Positions 43,201 to 55,434 of a stretch of DNA of 64,000 nt are shown here, one piece after another. The translations under genes were made by a program, and so were the position numbers. The notes under the pieces were generated by a model. It had not been told where the DNA came from. It worked only from the letters and a program-made list of their open reading frames with translations, and made no database searches. The stretch spans positions 30,061,249-30,125,248 of the forward strand of contig NC_053141.1 in assembly GCF_016808335.1 (NCBI RefSeq), read 5' to 3'. The stretch's first letter is position 1. Each line of letters begins with the position of its first letter. This stretch comes from Panicum virgatum (lineage: Eukaryota; Streptophyta; Magnoliopsida; Poales; Poaceae).

Positions 43201-43449
43201 TCTCCCAGTCGACGTCCCTGTGGCGCCCTGCTCAGCTTCGGAGAGCTTTAACCGTATTTGTACTTCGCTTCCGCTGTATCAGACATTTCTGTCATTAATG
43301 TAATAAATAACATTCGTATTTCGATTCATTATGTCTTATTCGTGATATGTGCTGTGATATACTGTTCATTCTATTGTATATACGTGTGACTTGATCCTGG
43401 CACGTATATGATTGCTCGGTTTATGTTCTTTTATAAACCGGGTGTTACA
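40281..43449 (+). mobile_element. E: 5' LTR, 3169 bp
   Basis: It starts TGTAACACCCTAGTTTAATTTTC and ends ATAAACCGGGTGTTACA. It contains the TATA-like TACAAATAG (40917-40925), AAACCCTAG (40975 region), the GC donor GAAG/GCAAGT near 42085 and the GAGTACA hairpin at 43068-43086. Mini-exon 1 has two TAG codons. Confidence 0.95.
40917..40925 (+). promoter_or_regulatory. E 5' LTR: TATA-like promoter with upstream GGCCCA motifs and downstream telo-box
   Basis: TACAAATAG in CGCCCTACAAATAGCGCC. Upstream 40555-40810 holds many GCCCA/GGCCCA motifs (site II on the opposite strand), and AAACCCTAG follows about 50 bp downstream. Position and layout match A's LTR, so the core promoter is placed about 640 bp into the LTR. 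Confidence 0.55.
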
Positions 43450-43452
43450 GAG

Positions 43453-43465
43453 TGGTATCAGAGCC
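43453..43465 (+). other. E primer-binding site, initiator tRNA-Met
   Basis: TGGTATCAGAGCC three bases after the LTR end. The conserved leader follows to 44022, ending CCAAAATCAG. Confidence 0.92.
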
Positions 43466-44022
43466 GTATCGACTGTAGGACGAAAGCCTAGAAAGAACCG
43501 GTCGAGTTTTAGGACTTCTTCTCTCCAATCCTTGCCTGCTGAAACTATTTTACTATTATACCCCTTGAATTCTATGACTTTTACCCGTCTTGCCTTGATT
43601 TCTCTCTCTGAAGAATAGTTTTCGTAGATTTTGGCCTGAATCAGTCATCTGACCACCATGAGTATTAGCTAGGTGACCCTTTTATAATAATACGATAGCA
43701 CGATCCGCGACGCGTTGTGTTAGTCGAGTCGTATGTTAAACTCGGCTAAGTTGTGAAAATTGTCTGCTTGTTATTATGCTATATGTTTGATTTGGATTTT
43801 TGAATGATTGCATAGCTTAGTAGTTTAAATTTGTTTAAAGAAAATCACTCTGATGATAAAGTTAACTAATTAATAAAATGAGTTAGATCGTTGGGGGTAA
43901 AACAGTCCACTCTATCCTGTCTACTTTATCAGGTCTGAGTCTTTTTCCGCAAAGAGTTATGATATCTATCTGAATTTATTCCTGCAATATCCTTACTCGT
44001 GAAATCTTTTGTCCAAAATCAG

Positions 44023-46940
44023 ATGGTGAACACCAGGTGTGGTTCTGACCAGCAGGGGCAGAACAACCAGGGTCAGAACACCCAGGGGACTGGGATCCCG
44101 ATGCCTCCGCCTTTGACTCCGGAGCAATACTTCCAGCTCCAGATGCAGATGATGGCTACCCTGAACAACACGGTTCAGGCTCTTCAGCAGGCTCACACTC
44201 AGCCTCCACCTCCTCCACCGCCGCAGCCTCGCGACAGGTGTGCTGAGTTCCTGAGGGGTCACCCGCCGACTTTTTCTCACACGTCCGACCCTCTTCAGGC
44301 TGACGACTGGCTCCGTGCAGTGGAGCGCCAGCTGGACATCGCCCAGTGCGATGATCATGAGCGCGTCTTGTACGCAGCAGGACAGCTGCGAGGGGCAGCT
44401 TTGGACTGGTGGGATTCCCACCCAGTTCAGGACCACGAGGCTCTCACTTGGCTCCAGTTCCGAGAGCGGTTCCGCAGCCACAACGTCCCCGCGGGCATTA
44501 TGAAGATGAAGCAGAAGGAGTTCCTTGCACTGAATCAGGTAATCTTAAATATAATCATTCAGCGGTTTCTTTTGAGCTAATGCCCCTTGTTCTATCCTTA
44601 TGAATCTTGAGTTAATCTTTCGATATCTATCTGTCTTTGTCACTTCAGGGGACTATGTCGATCACGGAGTATCGTGATCGCTTTCTGCAGCTTGCTCGCT
44701 ACGCCCCTGCCGATGTTGCGGATGACCGCAAGAAGCAGGAGCACTTCATGGAGGGCCTTGAGGACTACCTCCAGTACGCGCTGCTCAACCTCCGCTTCGA
44801 CGACTTCAACCATCTGGTTGACAGCGCGCTCAACACTGAGCGCAAGCACCTGGAGATGGAGGACAAGAAGAGGAAGATTGTCCCCGTTGCTTCCGGCAGC
44901 AACACTCGTCCTCGCCTCGAGCAGCCCCAGCAGTACTAGCAGCCTCAGTACCGGCCTCCCCAGCAGTACTAGCAGAGGCCGCAGCAGTACCCGCCTCGAC
45001 AGCAGCAGCAGGCAGGTCAGGGCCCGAGGTTACCGGCACCTCCGGCTCGTATTGCTCCACCAGCTCCGCCAGCACCTCAGGCTCCACGGCAGGCAGCTCC
45101 TCCTGCCGGATAGCAGGCTCAGGGACCCCCTCGCGTCTGCTTTCACTGCGGCCAGCCGGGGCACTACGCCAACGCTTGCCCCCGAAAGGCGCAGGCGGGA
45201 CAGCAGGGGCGCCCAGCTCAGCCCAGGGCGCCACTTCAGGGCAGAGTGAACCACGTGACGGCCGAGTCAGCGGCCGAGGCTCCCAACGTGGTTATTGGTA
45301 CGTTCATGGTTAATTCATATCCAGCTACAGTGCTTTTCGATACTGGTGCTACGCATTCCTTCATTACTCAGTCTTTTGTCGAGCATCATGGTATTCATAC
45401 TAGCACATTAAAGAGGTGCCTGTTAGTATCTTCACCGGGAGGACAGTTGAGGTCTCACACTTACTGCCCGAGAGTCAGTGTTTCCTTGAGGGGAGTAGAG
45501 TTCTGTACTGATCTGATGGTGCTAGACACCAAGGGCATTGATGTCATTCTGGGAATGGAGACTCTGGCCAAGTGGGGAGTCCGGATAGATTGTGCTCAGA
45601 GCACAGTCTTGCTATCAGCTTCCAGTGGCCAAGAGGTTGTTATCAGTGCAGTGGAGCCTTCTGGATTTCTTCATCAGATGGAGGCTAGGCCCACGGACGG
45701 TATTCGTGTGGTGTCTGAATTCCCGGATGTCTTTCCGGATGATCTGCCAGGTATGCCGCCTGAACGCGCCATTGAGTTTTGTATTGATGTGTTGCCTGGC
45801 ACAGCTCCTATTGCAAAGCGGCCCTACCATATGGCACCTATAGAGCATGAAGAAGTCAAGAAGACTATTGATGAGTTGCTAGCCAAGGGCTATATCCGTC
45901 GCAGCTTCTCTCCTTGGGCTTTTCCATTGTTGCTGGGAGATAAGAAGGATGGCTCGAAGAGGATGTGTGTGGATTATCGGGAGCTGAGTGCAGTCACTAT
46001 CAAGAACAAGCATCCACTGCCCCGTATTGAGGATCTCTTTGATTTGCTTCGAGGTGCTCGTATATTCTCGAAGATTGATCTTCGTTCGGGTTATTTTCAG
46101 CTGAGGATCTGTCCTGGGGATATTCCGAAGACGGCATTCACTTGCAAGTACGGGCTATATGAGTATACGGTCATGTCTTTCGGCTTGACTAATGCTCCGG
46201 CTTTCTTCATGCATCTGATGAACATGGTTTTCATGGACTATCTGGATGTCTTTGTGGTGATTTTCATTGATGATATTCTGATTTTCTCCAAGACAGAAGA
46301 AGAGCATGAGGAGCATCTGAGACTCGTGTTGCAGAGATTGAGAGAGCATCAGTTGTATGCCAAGTTCAGCAAGTGCGAGTTCTGGATTGACGAGGTTCCA
46401 TTCCTCGGTCATGTTATCTCTCAGGGAGGCATTGCTGTTGATTCGAGCAAGGTGAAGGATGTGCTCGAGTGGGAGACACCGCAGACAGTAAAGGAAGTCA
46501 GGTCATTCTTGGGCTTAGCTGGATATTATCGGAGGTTCATTGAGAATTTCTCTAAGATCGCGAAGCCTTTGACTTCTTTGCTAGAGAAGAATGCGGCATT
46601 CATATGGACAGATGAGCGTCAGAAGGCCTTTGATGAGCTGAAGAAAAGGTTGACTACGGCGCCAGTCCTGACTCTGCCAGACCAGACGAAGAGGTTCACG
46701 ATATATTGTGATGCTTCGAAGGATGGTCTAGGGTGTGTTCTGATGCAGGAGGGTAGAGTGATTGCTTATGCTTCACGGCAGTTACGTCGGCATGAGCTGA
46801 ACTATCCTACTCATGATCTTGAGTTAGCCGCAGTTGTGCATGCTCTGAAGATTTGGAGGCATTACTTGTATGGACAACGGTGTGATATCTACACTGATCA
46901 CAAGAGCCTCAAGTATATTTTCACGCAGAATGAGTTAAAC
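44023..46940 (+). pseudogene. E: gag, protease, RT and part of RNase H
   Basis: Exon 1 44023-44538 (172 codons, MVNTRCGSDQQGQ) and exon 2 from 44649 share one frame. The gag tail has TAG codons near 44937, 44968 and 45110 where B has CAG. Zinc knuckle, protease ([11 protein letters not shown]) and RT ([11 protein letters not shown]) are intact and very close to B, and RNase H starts ([10 protein letters not shown]). At 46940, after FTQNELN, the sequence jumps to the end of an LTR, so integrase and chromodomain are absent. Unlike A, the protease is of the same type as in B. Confidence 0.92.
44539..44648 (+). other. E: gag intron (110 nt, GT-AG)
   Basis: CAG/GTAATCTTAAATA at 44539 and GTCACTTCAG/GGGACT at 44648, same position, length and phase as in A and B. 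Confidence 0.85.
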
Positions 46941-46942
46941 TT

Positions 46943-47330
46943 GTTGAGTCAACCAACCTTAGAGCCTCATAGTTTGTGTTATACTTGTTGAGTACAAGTT
47001 GTGTACTCACTCTTGCCTCTTCTCTACTTTTTCCTCTTGGCTACGCTACTGCTGCTCAGTTCCTGCCGACACGAGGGAGTTCATCCAGCGCTACCAGGAC
47101 TACGAGGACTTCTAGGCGTTCGTCTCCCAGTCGACGTCCCTTTGGCGCCCTGCTCAGCTTCGGAGAGCTTTTACCGTATTTGTACTTCGCTTCCGCTGTA
47201 CCAGACATTTTTGTCATTAATGTAATAAATAACATTCGTATTTCGATTCATTATGTCTTATTCGTGATATGTGCTGTGATATACTGTTCATTCTGTTGTA
47301 TATACGTGTGACTTGATCCTGGCACGTATA
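46943..47330 (+). mobile_element. E: 3' LTR fragment (last ~390 bp, end missing)
   Basis: It matches E's 5' LTR from TTGAGTCAACCAACC (43022) to CTGGCACGTATA, some 45 bases short of the terminus. It is joined to pol on the left (46940) and, through an 11-bp filler, to D's LTR on the right. Confidence 0.88.
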
Positions 47331-47577
47331 TTCATTCTGTTCGTCGGAAGCTGAGCAGGGCGCCACAGGGACGTCGACTGGGAGACGAACGCCTAGAAGT
47401 CCCCGTACTCCTGGTAGCTCTAGGTGAACTCCCTCGCGTCGGCAGGAACTGAGCAGCAGTAGAGTATCCGCAAAAGAACAAGAGAAAAAAGTGTAGAGGA
47501 GGCAAGGGTGAGTACATAACTCGTACTCAACAAGTATAACACAAACTATGAGGCTCTAAGGTTGGCTGACTCAACTG
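46943..47577. repeat. Large inverted repeat formed by E and D LTR ends
   Basis: 46943-47164 pairs with the reverse complement of 47343-47577 at roughly 87% by eye, with a loop of about 180 bp. The junction holds TTCATTCTGTT (47331-47341), an exact copy of 47287-47297, which is a templated repair insertion. Confidence 0.8.
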
Positions 47578-49448
47578 CTTTAGCTTTTAAGTCTTGGCAA
47601 AGTTTTATTAAAGCTATTTACTACAAGTTGATGAATTACCATAAATCCAGTTACATAGCAATTAATCAAATTATTTATGAACTACTGAGAACCAAACCAA
47701 ACCAAGCCACCCGGGGAAACCCCACTAACCAAACCAAAAACAAGGCAACAACATAAACATACAAGCAAACAAGGGCAAACACTAAGAAACAGTACAACCA
47801 TACATAAAAACAGCAAACAAAACTAAGCTAAAACTATTCTACGCGTTACAACGATCGCATGGACATAAAGAACACCTAAAACGGAGTTTTACGGCAAAAC
47901 TAGGCTTAAAACAAGATCTAGAGGCTTTTCTGCAAGAAAAACTAACTTCCAGGGGCTTCTGCACAAAAACTAGGGACTAAAATGTAATTAATGGGTAGAT
48001 CCAGGGGCTAACGCGCAAAACTACACTGGCTGGACCGCGGGTTCTAATTTTAAAAAGGTTAGGGGCTAAAACGCTAAAAATAGGACAAAACTGCAATTTC
48101 TTTAGCACCGAGGGCTCTTTAGCAAAACCGACGGCACTGACCGGTATGCTGTGGAATTGACTCGGCTCGAGATGAATTTGGGCCGTTGGATCTTCATCGG
48201 GCGGTCCAGAGCGCGGGTCGCGAGACTGTGGTGGCGCGGGTTGCCGGCGCGTGATTCCGCGGCGGCGGGCTCGCCGGAGATGCCCAATCCGGTGCTCCGG
48301 GGGTCAATCCGACCCGGGCTTGGGCCAGAAACACACTACGCAACATGGGTGATCTTCCTAGGGCCGAAGCGAGGCTTGGCGGGGCTCTGAACATCGGGCG
48401 TGACTGCGGCGGCGGCTCTGCATTGCGGAGCTCGCTGGCGTAGTGCGTTCGGGTGGTTTCCGTGCCGGGCCAGGGGTGCAAAGGGTGCAGGGAGCTTGCG
48501 CAAGGACAGGGCAAACCTGTGCAGGGGTTGTGCGGGATTGTGTTGGCCTGCAGGGTGCTCGCCATGGCAAGATCCCGGCACGGGCGACGGCGAAGCGCCG
48601 GTGACCGGCGTTCCAGCACCTAGGGTGCGCCACTGGTCCTATCAGCTAGCTCAAAAGACAGAGGGGTCGAGGGGATTCTCACCGAAGGTCTGGAGTCGGG
48701 TTGTGTTGCCATGTAGAGGCGTCGGCGGTGCTGACCGGCGGCGAGGACGACGCGGAGCTTGCCGAAACAGGTGCTGCCGGGATGCTCCGGGTCTGCTGAT
48801 CCGCCAAGAAGGTCTGTGCGGGTCCTGTGGAGGTGTGCAGGGGTTAGGGCGGCCTGAACCACATTGGCGGCGAGGAATCGCAGCGGCGGAGGAACTCACC
48901 GGAGAGGGCGTCAGGGCGAAATTCCGGCGCGTGCAGGCCGGAGGTCGAGGGAAGCGGGCTCAGGACCGGTCCTGGTCATGGGACGGAGCTTCTGCGGCGG
49001 CTCTGGCAGGCTGTGGTGTGGTGGAGCGGCGGGTCTACGGCGGCGCAGGGGATCTGCTCCGGCGCAGAGGGTGTGGCGGTGGTTCTAGAGCTCGGGAATG
49101 CTGGCTATGGCGAGGATAGGGCACAGAGGAGGGCTGCAAGCGATAATGAAAGGAAACCCGGGTATCTTGGGCGTGTGTGCCCGGCGTGGAGATCACGGCC
49201 GCGATCACGGCGTGCGGAGGAAACGAATCACGCACAACGGCCACTGCGCGATCCCGGGCACCGGGTGTGGAAGCTTCTGGAAGGAGGGTGTGCGCGGGAG
49301 GCTGGCCGGTGGCCCTGCAGGGTCGGGGTGGCCCACGAGGCAGGTGCGGGGTGGGCTGGGCGGGGTGGAGCAGAGAGTGCGGTGAGACGGCTCAGCACGG
49401 AGGATGCGCGAGGAGGGAGAAGGGGCCGACAGGTGGGGTCCTGGCAGT

Positions 49449-49484
<36 letters not shown>

Positions 49485-49941
49485 CGCAGGTGAGCGGGGG
49501 AAACGGGCTGCGGGAGCGCGCGGCTTGCTGGGCTGGCGCGGGCAAAACAGGCCGAGCGGAGGGAGTGGGCCGGTGCGCTGGGAAGGGAAGCGGGCCGCGG
49601 GGAACAAGTGCGCCGGGCCTGGGTGGTGGAGAAGAGGTTGGGCTTTGGATGGTTGGGCTGACTCGGGCCGGTTGGTTCTTCCCCTATTCTTTCTCTTTTC
49701 TTTTTCAAACAACACTCAACCTATTTGAATTCAAATTCAAATTTGAATTCAACCCTAACACTCGACCAAATAAAACAATGCACTAGCATGAATGCAACAA
49801 CAAGTTTAAACCTAGAAAAATTTTAATTACTTGTGAAAAAAAATAAAATTAAATGCAAGCCTAAGCATATAAACCTTAGAAAATTAAATAAAGCCAATTA
49901 AATTTATTATTAAATACTGAAATTTAAATTAGGGTGTTACA
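47342..49941 (-). mobile_element. D: 5' LTR, truncated and internally deleted
   Basis: The reverse complement starts TGTAACACCCTAATTTAAATTTC at 49941 and contains the AT-rich start and the GC-rich promoter segment (48100-49700). It then jumps (47727-47740) over most of the intron-like block and ends about 150 bp short of the LTR terminus at the filler. A (GA)n run lies at 49452-49481. Arg/Gly/Pro-rich ORFs here are LTR composition, not genes. Confidence 0.88.
49452..49481. repeat. (GA)15 microsatellite
   Basis: About 30 bp of uninterrupted GA inside D's 5' LTR, not present in the other LTR copies. Confidence 0.95.
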
Positions 49942-49946
49942 AAAAG
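49942..49946. repeat. Target-site duplication of element D (right), AAAAG
   Basis: Second AAAAG directly after D's terminus. It identifies 47342-49941 as D's other LTR despite the rearrangement between. Confidence 0.85.
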
Positions 49947-52050
49947 GGATAAAAAATTTCTGATAAAGGAATCTCTCTCTCTATCTATCTCTCTTAAGAA
50001 AGGAGAAATTTGATGGTGGCAAGCATTTTGGGATCCATGCTTACATCTTTGAACTTGGTTTCTCCTTAAAGCATGGATGTGAAAAACAAATCTTGAAAAA
50101 AAATCATTCTTTATACATTCGTAGAGTGTTTGTTGTCCACTAACCTTTTGCAGGAAAGAAAATAAACAACCAAGGAGCATCATACTATGATTCCATCGTC
50201 CAAACAACGCTCCTTAATCCCATGGGAAGACAGATGCATGAGGAACCAAGCTGAACAAATGCAAAGCTTTGCTTCATGTATATGAAGCTTAGCTCTTCCA
50301 CATTTGTTCATTGCTTGGAGAGTTCTTCCAGGTACGTATCCCACACACCTCGTACATCCTTGCCTCATGTGTCCACCCTGCTAAGTTACCCATCATGTTT
50401 AGTTTGCCATAAAATAAAAAAATGAAAAAGGGGAATAAAATAATATAAAATAATAATAATAATAATAATTAGTGCTCCAAACATTAACATGATTTGATTC
50501 AATAAAGTTTAGACTCCCTAGTGTTTAAAACTAGCAGAGTCCCTTCTTGTTTCCACTTTTGTTTTCCTCTTAAATAAAAACAAGTATAAGAATAAGTGTG
50601 GGGGAGATATCTCAAAATCACCAATTGCAAACTCTTTCGTGGTCTCTCCCCTGACATGTTGCACAACATCGACGGTCCAATACGCTGAAGATCAGGACAG
50701 ATGGAATCCAGAGAAGGATGGCTGAACCTCTGGTTCGACCAAATCACCTCTGACTTCCTTCAGCTTCCTCTTCTTCCTCTTCAATGATGGTTTGTGCAAA
50801 CACACTCCTCATACTCCCTAAGTTCTTGAGTTTAATGAATTTCTTCGTTGATCACTAAAACTAAACTCATTGAACCTTGCCAATACACAATTGCACTCCA
50901 TACGCTTCCATGAATAATCTTGCATACTCTTTATTCCTTGCTTTCTTTCTAGTTCTTGTGAACAAATATCTTCATAGGGAACCCATGCTATTTAAGTAAT
51001 TGACTAATGTGGTATGATTGGATGAAGGGAACCATGATCTTCCTTGCAAAGTACTTGGGATTTCTTTTCAAGAAAAAAAAAACTTATCCATAGCATGTCT
51101 CCTCAAAATAATGAAAATTCCTACCAAAGCCAAAGTTAGATTTTCATGCTCAAACCTTCTTATGCAGTTTGACTTTGCTTTGAGTTTTGTCAAATTCATT
51201 GACCCTTGGTAGAGACATGTCATATTCTCATGATCAAGATCCCGTAAATGTCCACTCATATGCTATTCATCTAGAAGATAGCAAAACATTGTCATCCACC
51301 CACAAAATAAAACTCCATGACATACCATGACTCTTTCTCTCTAAAGTGACCATAAAGAATGTGGGCAATGCAAAAAAAAGAAATAAAGATGCATACCCAA
51401 AGAAGGTATGCCACATGCTCAAAAGGCATGTCAAAAAAAATGAAAAAGAGAGAGAGAAAGATGCATACCCAAAGAAGGTATGCCACATGCCCACAAGGCA
51501 CGTCAAAAAAAAGAAAATAAAAGAGAAAGATAGTCCACATCCATGGAAAATAAACAAGAGAGAGGGATCATAAAGGAGTTCATCCACCCTTCACCAAAAA
51601 AAATCTCCACACACTTGCACATCTTGATCAAATTGTATGACTCGTTTCTGCTTGGATCTTGTTTTTGACTTAACAATATAAGCAAAGCAAACATGCCCTT
51701 TTACTCCTACCCTGAGCTCCACATAAGCCTGATTAGATGATAGGAGAAAAGAAGGCAACAACTTTGCCTTGGTGAGGATCCAAAACCAAAAGAGTGATTC
51801 GAGAGAATAATTTGAGGAGCAAGACTATTCTTTCTTTTTAAAAAAATAAAAACCCAAGTTTCCATATCGGAAGAGATAGGAACCTGAATTCTGCATCGTT
51901 CCATTCTTCAATTACCCAAGAAAGCAAGGTAGCCACTCAAAAGTTCACAGAATTTGGAACAAGCTTGGAATAACTTATATGCAGGTTTCATAAAAAGGAG
52001 TTGCTTCCACCTTAGTCCTTCAACCTTTACTCGAGGATGAGCAAAGGACT
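49947..52050 (+). mobile_element. F (first copy): 3' internal non-coding region
   Basis: It continues F after D. No coding signal. AAGTGTGGGGG occurs at 50594-50604, 1457 bp before the polypurine tract, the same spacing as in A1. 51100-51650 is clearly related to A1 10060-10560, including the double-hairpin units. A GAGGATGAGCAAAGG motif precedes the polypurine tract. Confidence 0.7.
51391..51503 (+). repeat. F: two tandem double-hairpin units, period 72 bp
   Basis: GCATACC-CAAAGAA-GGTATGC at 51391-51411 and 51463-51483. Second hairpins are ACATGC-TCAAAAG-GCATGT (51413-51431, perfect) and ACATGCC-CACAA-GGCACGT (51485-51503, one mismatch). Linkers are A/G-rich as in A1. Confidence 0.8.
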
Positions 52051-52061
52051 AAGTGTGGGGG
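52051..52061 (+). other. F polypurine tract
   Basis: AAGTGTGGGGG, three bases before the LTR start TGTTGACG at 52065. Confidence 0.85.
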
Positions 52062-52064
52062 TGT

Positions 52065-53361
52065 TGTTGACGATCCTTAAGTGTCATATCTGACCGTCAA
52101 CTCTGGCAAAGAACAATGCCAAAACAAACACCAAACTAGAGATAGGAGTTTAATACTAATAATTTCCACAAGTTTTGGTGAATGACCGTTTTCAGGAGAT
52201 CGTGCCTGCATATGGAGGGAAACCATGCTCAAATGAAGCCAATAGTACAATTCAGAGCATGCTACACGAGCATGAGAATTAGAGAGCCCACATCCAGAAG
52301 CAAATCAGCTCAAGCCCAAGAGAAAACACACTTCCAACAAAACCAGAAGCGGACACAAGGATCTGAAGGCCAAATGACAAGCTTAACCCACTTAACTTTT
52401 GGGGAACACCCACAAGCCAACACAAGGAGCCCACAGGGAGTCCACAGGCCGAAGATGGGCCCTGGCGGCCTCAGAAAGGAGTCGGCCAAACCCTTGGGTC
52501 GCCCGACCTCCTACTGAGCCCAATCAGGCCCATCTTTCTCCTACAAACTCCCACCGCGTCCCCTACGCCGGCTTCAGATGGTACCACCTCAAAAGTTCAC
52601 TCAAGGATCCACTCTTGGAGGGCTATATAAGGAGGAGGAGAGCCCCCAATTCAACACACAACAAGAGAGGAGGAAGAGCTCTACTCCAAGGCCTAGGCCT
52701 AGTACTTAGAAAATAGGGAGAGAGTGAGGGGTAGTTCGGAGGGGCGCCAGCATGTCGGCGCTCTTCTCTGGCCTTGTACCTCGACGGATGCTTCCTTTCT
52801 TAAATAAGTATATGTGATCTTCTATGGTAGTTAGTCTTTTTGTAAAGTAAGTTCTATCCTTTATTTGCTTGCAGGATCATCGCCCGTCCTTGTGATGGGT
52901 GCTCTAGTCTAATGGCGAGAGTCGTGGACGGAGTCGGGGCTAGAGCAGTAATCGATAGCGTAGACATGGTGTCTAGGCTAGAGGTTACCTTTGTTTGCAT
53001 ACCTTCTCCACGGTCTGTTGGGATAGGCGGTAGGTGGTAACAGCCATGTCCGTCCCTTGTAGTCCCCCACGTGAGGGTTGGGTGCAGAGCCAATAGCTAG
53101 ATACTCTTGGCAGACTAGGAGTAAGCTGGTGCTCGAAGTAAGCAAGTGGAGGTAGAACCTATCTTACTAGAACTCTAAGCCATAAGAATCCTCTCTATCC
53201 TCGCCTACCTACCTCTTGTTTGTCCTTGGACGAACCTGTTAGAAGGTTAGTACCTCCATTCCCCGTGGAAATACGATACTCTGAATACTCACGGGTGATG
53301 TGCTACAACTGTATCTCCGTACGATTGTGGATTATTCTGGGAACGTTAAGAAATACCAACA
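52065..53361 (+). mobile_element. F: Athila-type LTR, 1297 bp
   Basis: It starts TGTTGACGATCCTTAAGTG and ends AAATACCAACA, with a polypurine tract on its left and a PBS on its right. It is therefore 3' LTR of the copy to the left and 5' LTR of the copy to the right. No ORF of note. Confidence 0.88.
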
Positions 53362-53369
53362 AGCATTTC

Positions 53370-53387
53370 TGGCGCCATTGCCGGGGA
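53370..53387 (+). other. F primer-binding site, tRNA-Asp type
   Basis: TGGCGCCATTGCCGGGGA, one base from the tRNA-Asp complement, 8 bases after the LTR end. Confidence 0.9.
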
Positions 53388-54765
53388 ACAGTTGCCGTAT
53401 TGCCTTTGAATCTAGTTCGTCCTCGTATATTTTAAAAAAACAAAAAAAAATTCTTTTTCTTTAGCTCTACCTTCACCCCTGCTACCATTCTATCCTCGTA
53501 TCTTTTTTCTTTTCTTATCTCTACCTCATCCCCCGCTACCCTTGGAAGGTTATCCTCGTACACACCTTTCATTCCTTTGGGGTGAGTCTTTAGAGCCATC
53601 CTCTCTGGACTTAGTTCCTCATCAGGCTACAAGATTCACCCTCACGCCTCACCGATCAAATTGACTGAAATAAAATTATCGATCGATGCCAATCAAATCA
53701 AGTGAATCAAAGTTTATTTCTTAATCCTTGATTTTGATTGATGCCCAATAGAAGTTATGTTCACCCTTCCTATCAAATGAAGTTCTATTGGAAACTTAGA
53801 ATGGATTTCTTTGCCACCACGATCATCTTTGATGAAATGCGAAGCTTCCTACCTAAGGAGGGGATGAGTTGAAAGAAAATCATTTCCCTCATGACCAAAC
53901 TCAGAATCATTCATTTGGCCCATAGAGATACACATCCTCTTTCATTATGCGGCCATGAATATTCTCGAGTTTCTCTATCCGGAGGTCAAGCCACTCAATC
54001 CATGAGCATGAAGTTCCATTCTGCTTCATCACAAAAGCCATGCTCATCCTTGACATCTCCGAGTTCTTTTATGCCAAGTTGCTGCGAGTCTTACGATCAT
54101 CTGAGGGTTAACACCCTTTATGATGGTTGTATTTAGTTTTGCTTATCATAATATCTATGCATAGCTCGTTGTCATATTTGTGCACTAACCTTGCAGCTTG
54201 AACAATGATAAATCAACAAATGGTGGTGAAGATGGGAACTACATCACCATTCATAGCTGCAGGATGAACCCCCCATGGTTGAGATTGCGACCATAAACAA
54301 AGAACTGCCGGGAGATAGCCCGGATTATCTTCTCATAAACAATAAAAAGCAAGAACATATTTTTAAGTATAGTATGCACCTTCGGGTATTCTTGGTCCTA
54401 ACCATGTCAGGTGACGATTAAGAAGAATAGGGGACATATGATGTCTGAGAACATAAGGACTACATCAGCTGAACACTTTCATGCTCTTTGGAGTGGAAAT
54501 ACACTCAAAAGAAGACCCCGACATTGCGCACTTGGCTGTCACGCAAAGTCCAAGTGTGGGGGAAATCGCATAGCATCACGCTTCAAGTTCCAGCCATCCA
54601 AAGGAGTATCCTTGTTTCAAGAAGGTGTTAGCCCTGGCTTGCTTGAAAAAAGAGAGGTGAAAAAAAAGTAAAAAAAGGAGAGAGATATAAAAAATAAAAA
54701 AAGAGAAAAGAAAAAAAATAAAGAGAGAGAAAACAAAAGAGAGAAAGGAAGAAGGAATAACACAC
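53388..54765 (+). mobile_element. F (second copy): 5' internal region, truncated
   Basis: After the PBS there is a CT-rich leader with a partly repeated block (CTCTACC..CCCGCTACC..ATCCTCGTA, twice in 53462-53560). An 81-codon open stretch at 53891-54136 is unrecognised. From about 54128 the sequence parallels 35711-36335, including AAGTGTGGGGG (54552-54562) and the purine tract (54650-54762). At about 54765 it is joined to the integrase of element G. Confidence 0.65.
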
Positions 54766-55434
54766 AGGTTTGGAGTGCCTAACCGGATCATCACGGACTT
54801 GGGCTCCTCCTTCACCAGATCCGAGTTCTGGGACTTCTGCCAAGACAGCTGCATCGACGTATACTATGCCTCCGTGGCTCACCCAAGGTGCAATGGCCAG
54901 GTGGAGGGTGCCAACAGCTTGATCCTCCAGGGGCTCAAAGCCAGAATATTCGACCCGATCGAAAAGTACGACTCCAAATGGATCCAACAACTACCCAGAG
55001 TAGTATGGGGGCTGTGCACGTAGAGAAGTCGGGCCACCGGCTACTCCCCCTTCTTCATGGTCTACTGTTCTGAGGCCATCCTCCATACGAATATCGCCTT
55101 TGGTGCTCCGCACACCCAGAACTACGACCAAGGCGAGGCCGAAACAACTCAGCGAACCAATCTCGACTCGTCTCACGACAGCTCTCCAACACGCCCGGTA
55201 CGAGCAGCAGCTTCGTCGTTATCACGACAAAAATGTCTAGCAGCGCGACTTCAACATCGGCGATCTGGTACTCCAATGGATCCAGTCCCACGGAGGCAAG
55301 GTAACTTCCCCATGGGAAGGCCCCTTCATTGTGAGCAGCGTAGTCATCCCAGGAACCTACAGGCTCCAACACGAAGATGGGATGGATGTGGGCAACCCAT
55401 GGAACATCGAACACCTTCGTCGCTTCTATCTGTA
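54766..55434 (+). pseudogene. G: C-terminal part of Tat-type integrase
   Basis: Starts inside the core domain: RFGVPNRIITDLGSSFTRSEFW (second catalytic Asp), then HPRCNGQVEGANSLILQGLK with the Glu, a TAG at 55021, RSRATGYSPFFMVY, FGAPHTQNYDQGEAE, and a frameshift near 55180. Next come HARYEQQLRRYHDKNV, another TAG (55231 region), QRDFNIGDLVLQWIQ, SPWEGPFIV and the end WNIEHLRRFYL with a stop at 55432. The order and end motif are those of plant Tat (Grande/RIRE2-like) elements. Everything 5' of this has been lost in the fusion with F. Confidence 0.85.

Noticed and set aside
53891..54136. 81-codon ORF in F as a gene
   Set aside because: No recognisable domain, no counterpart in the first F copy within this window, and no splice or promoter context; left as unrecognised.
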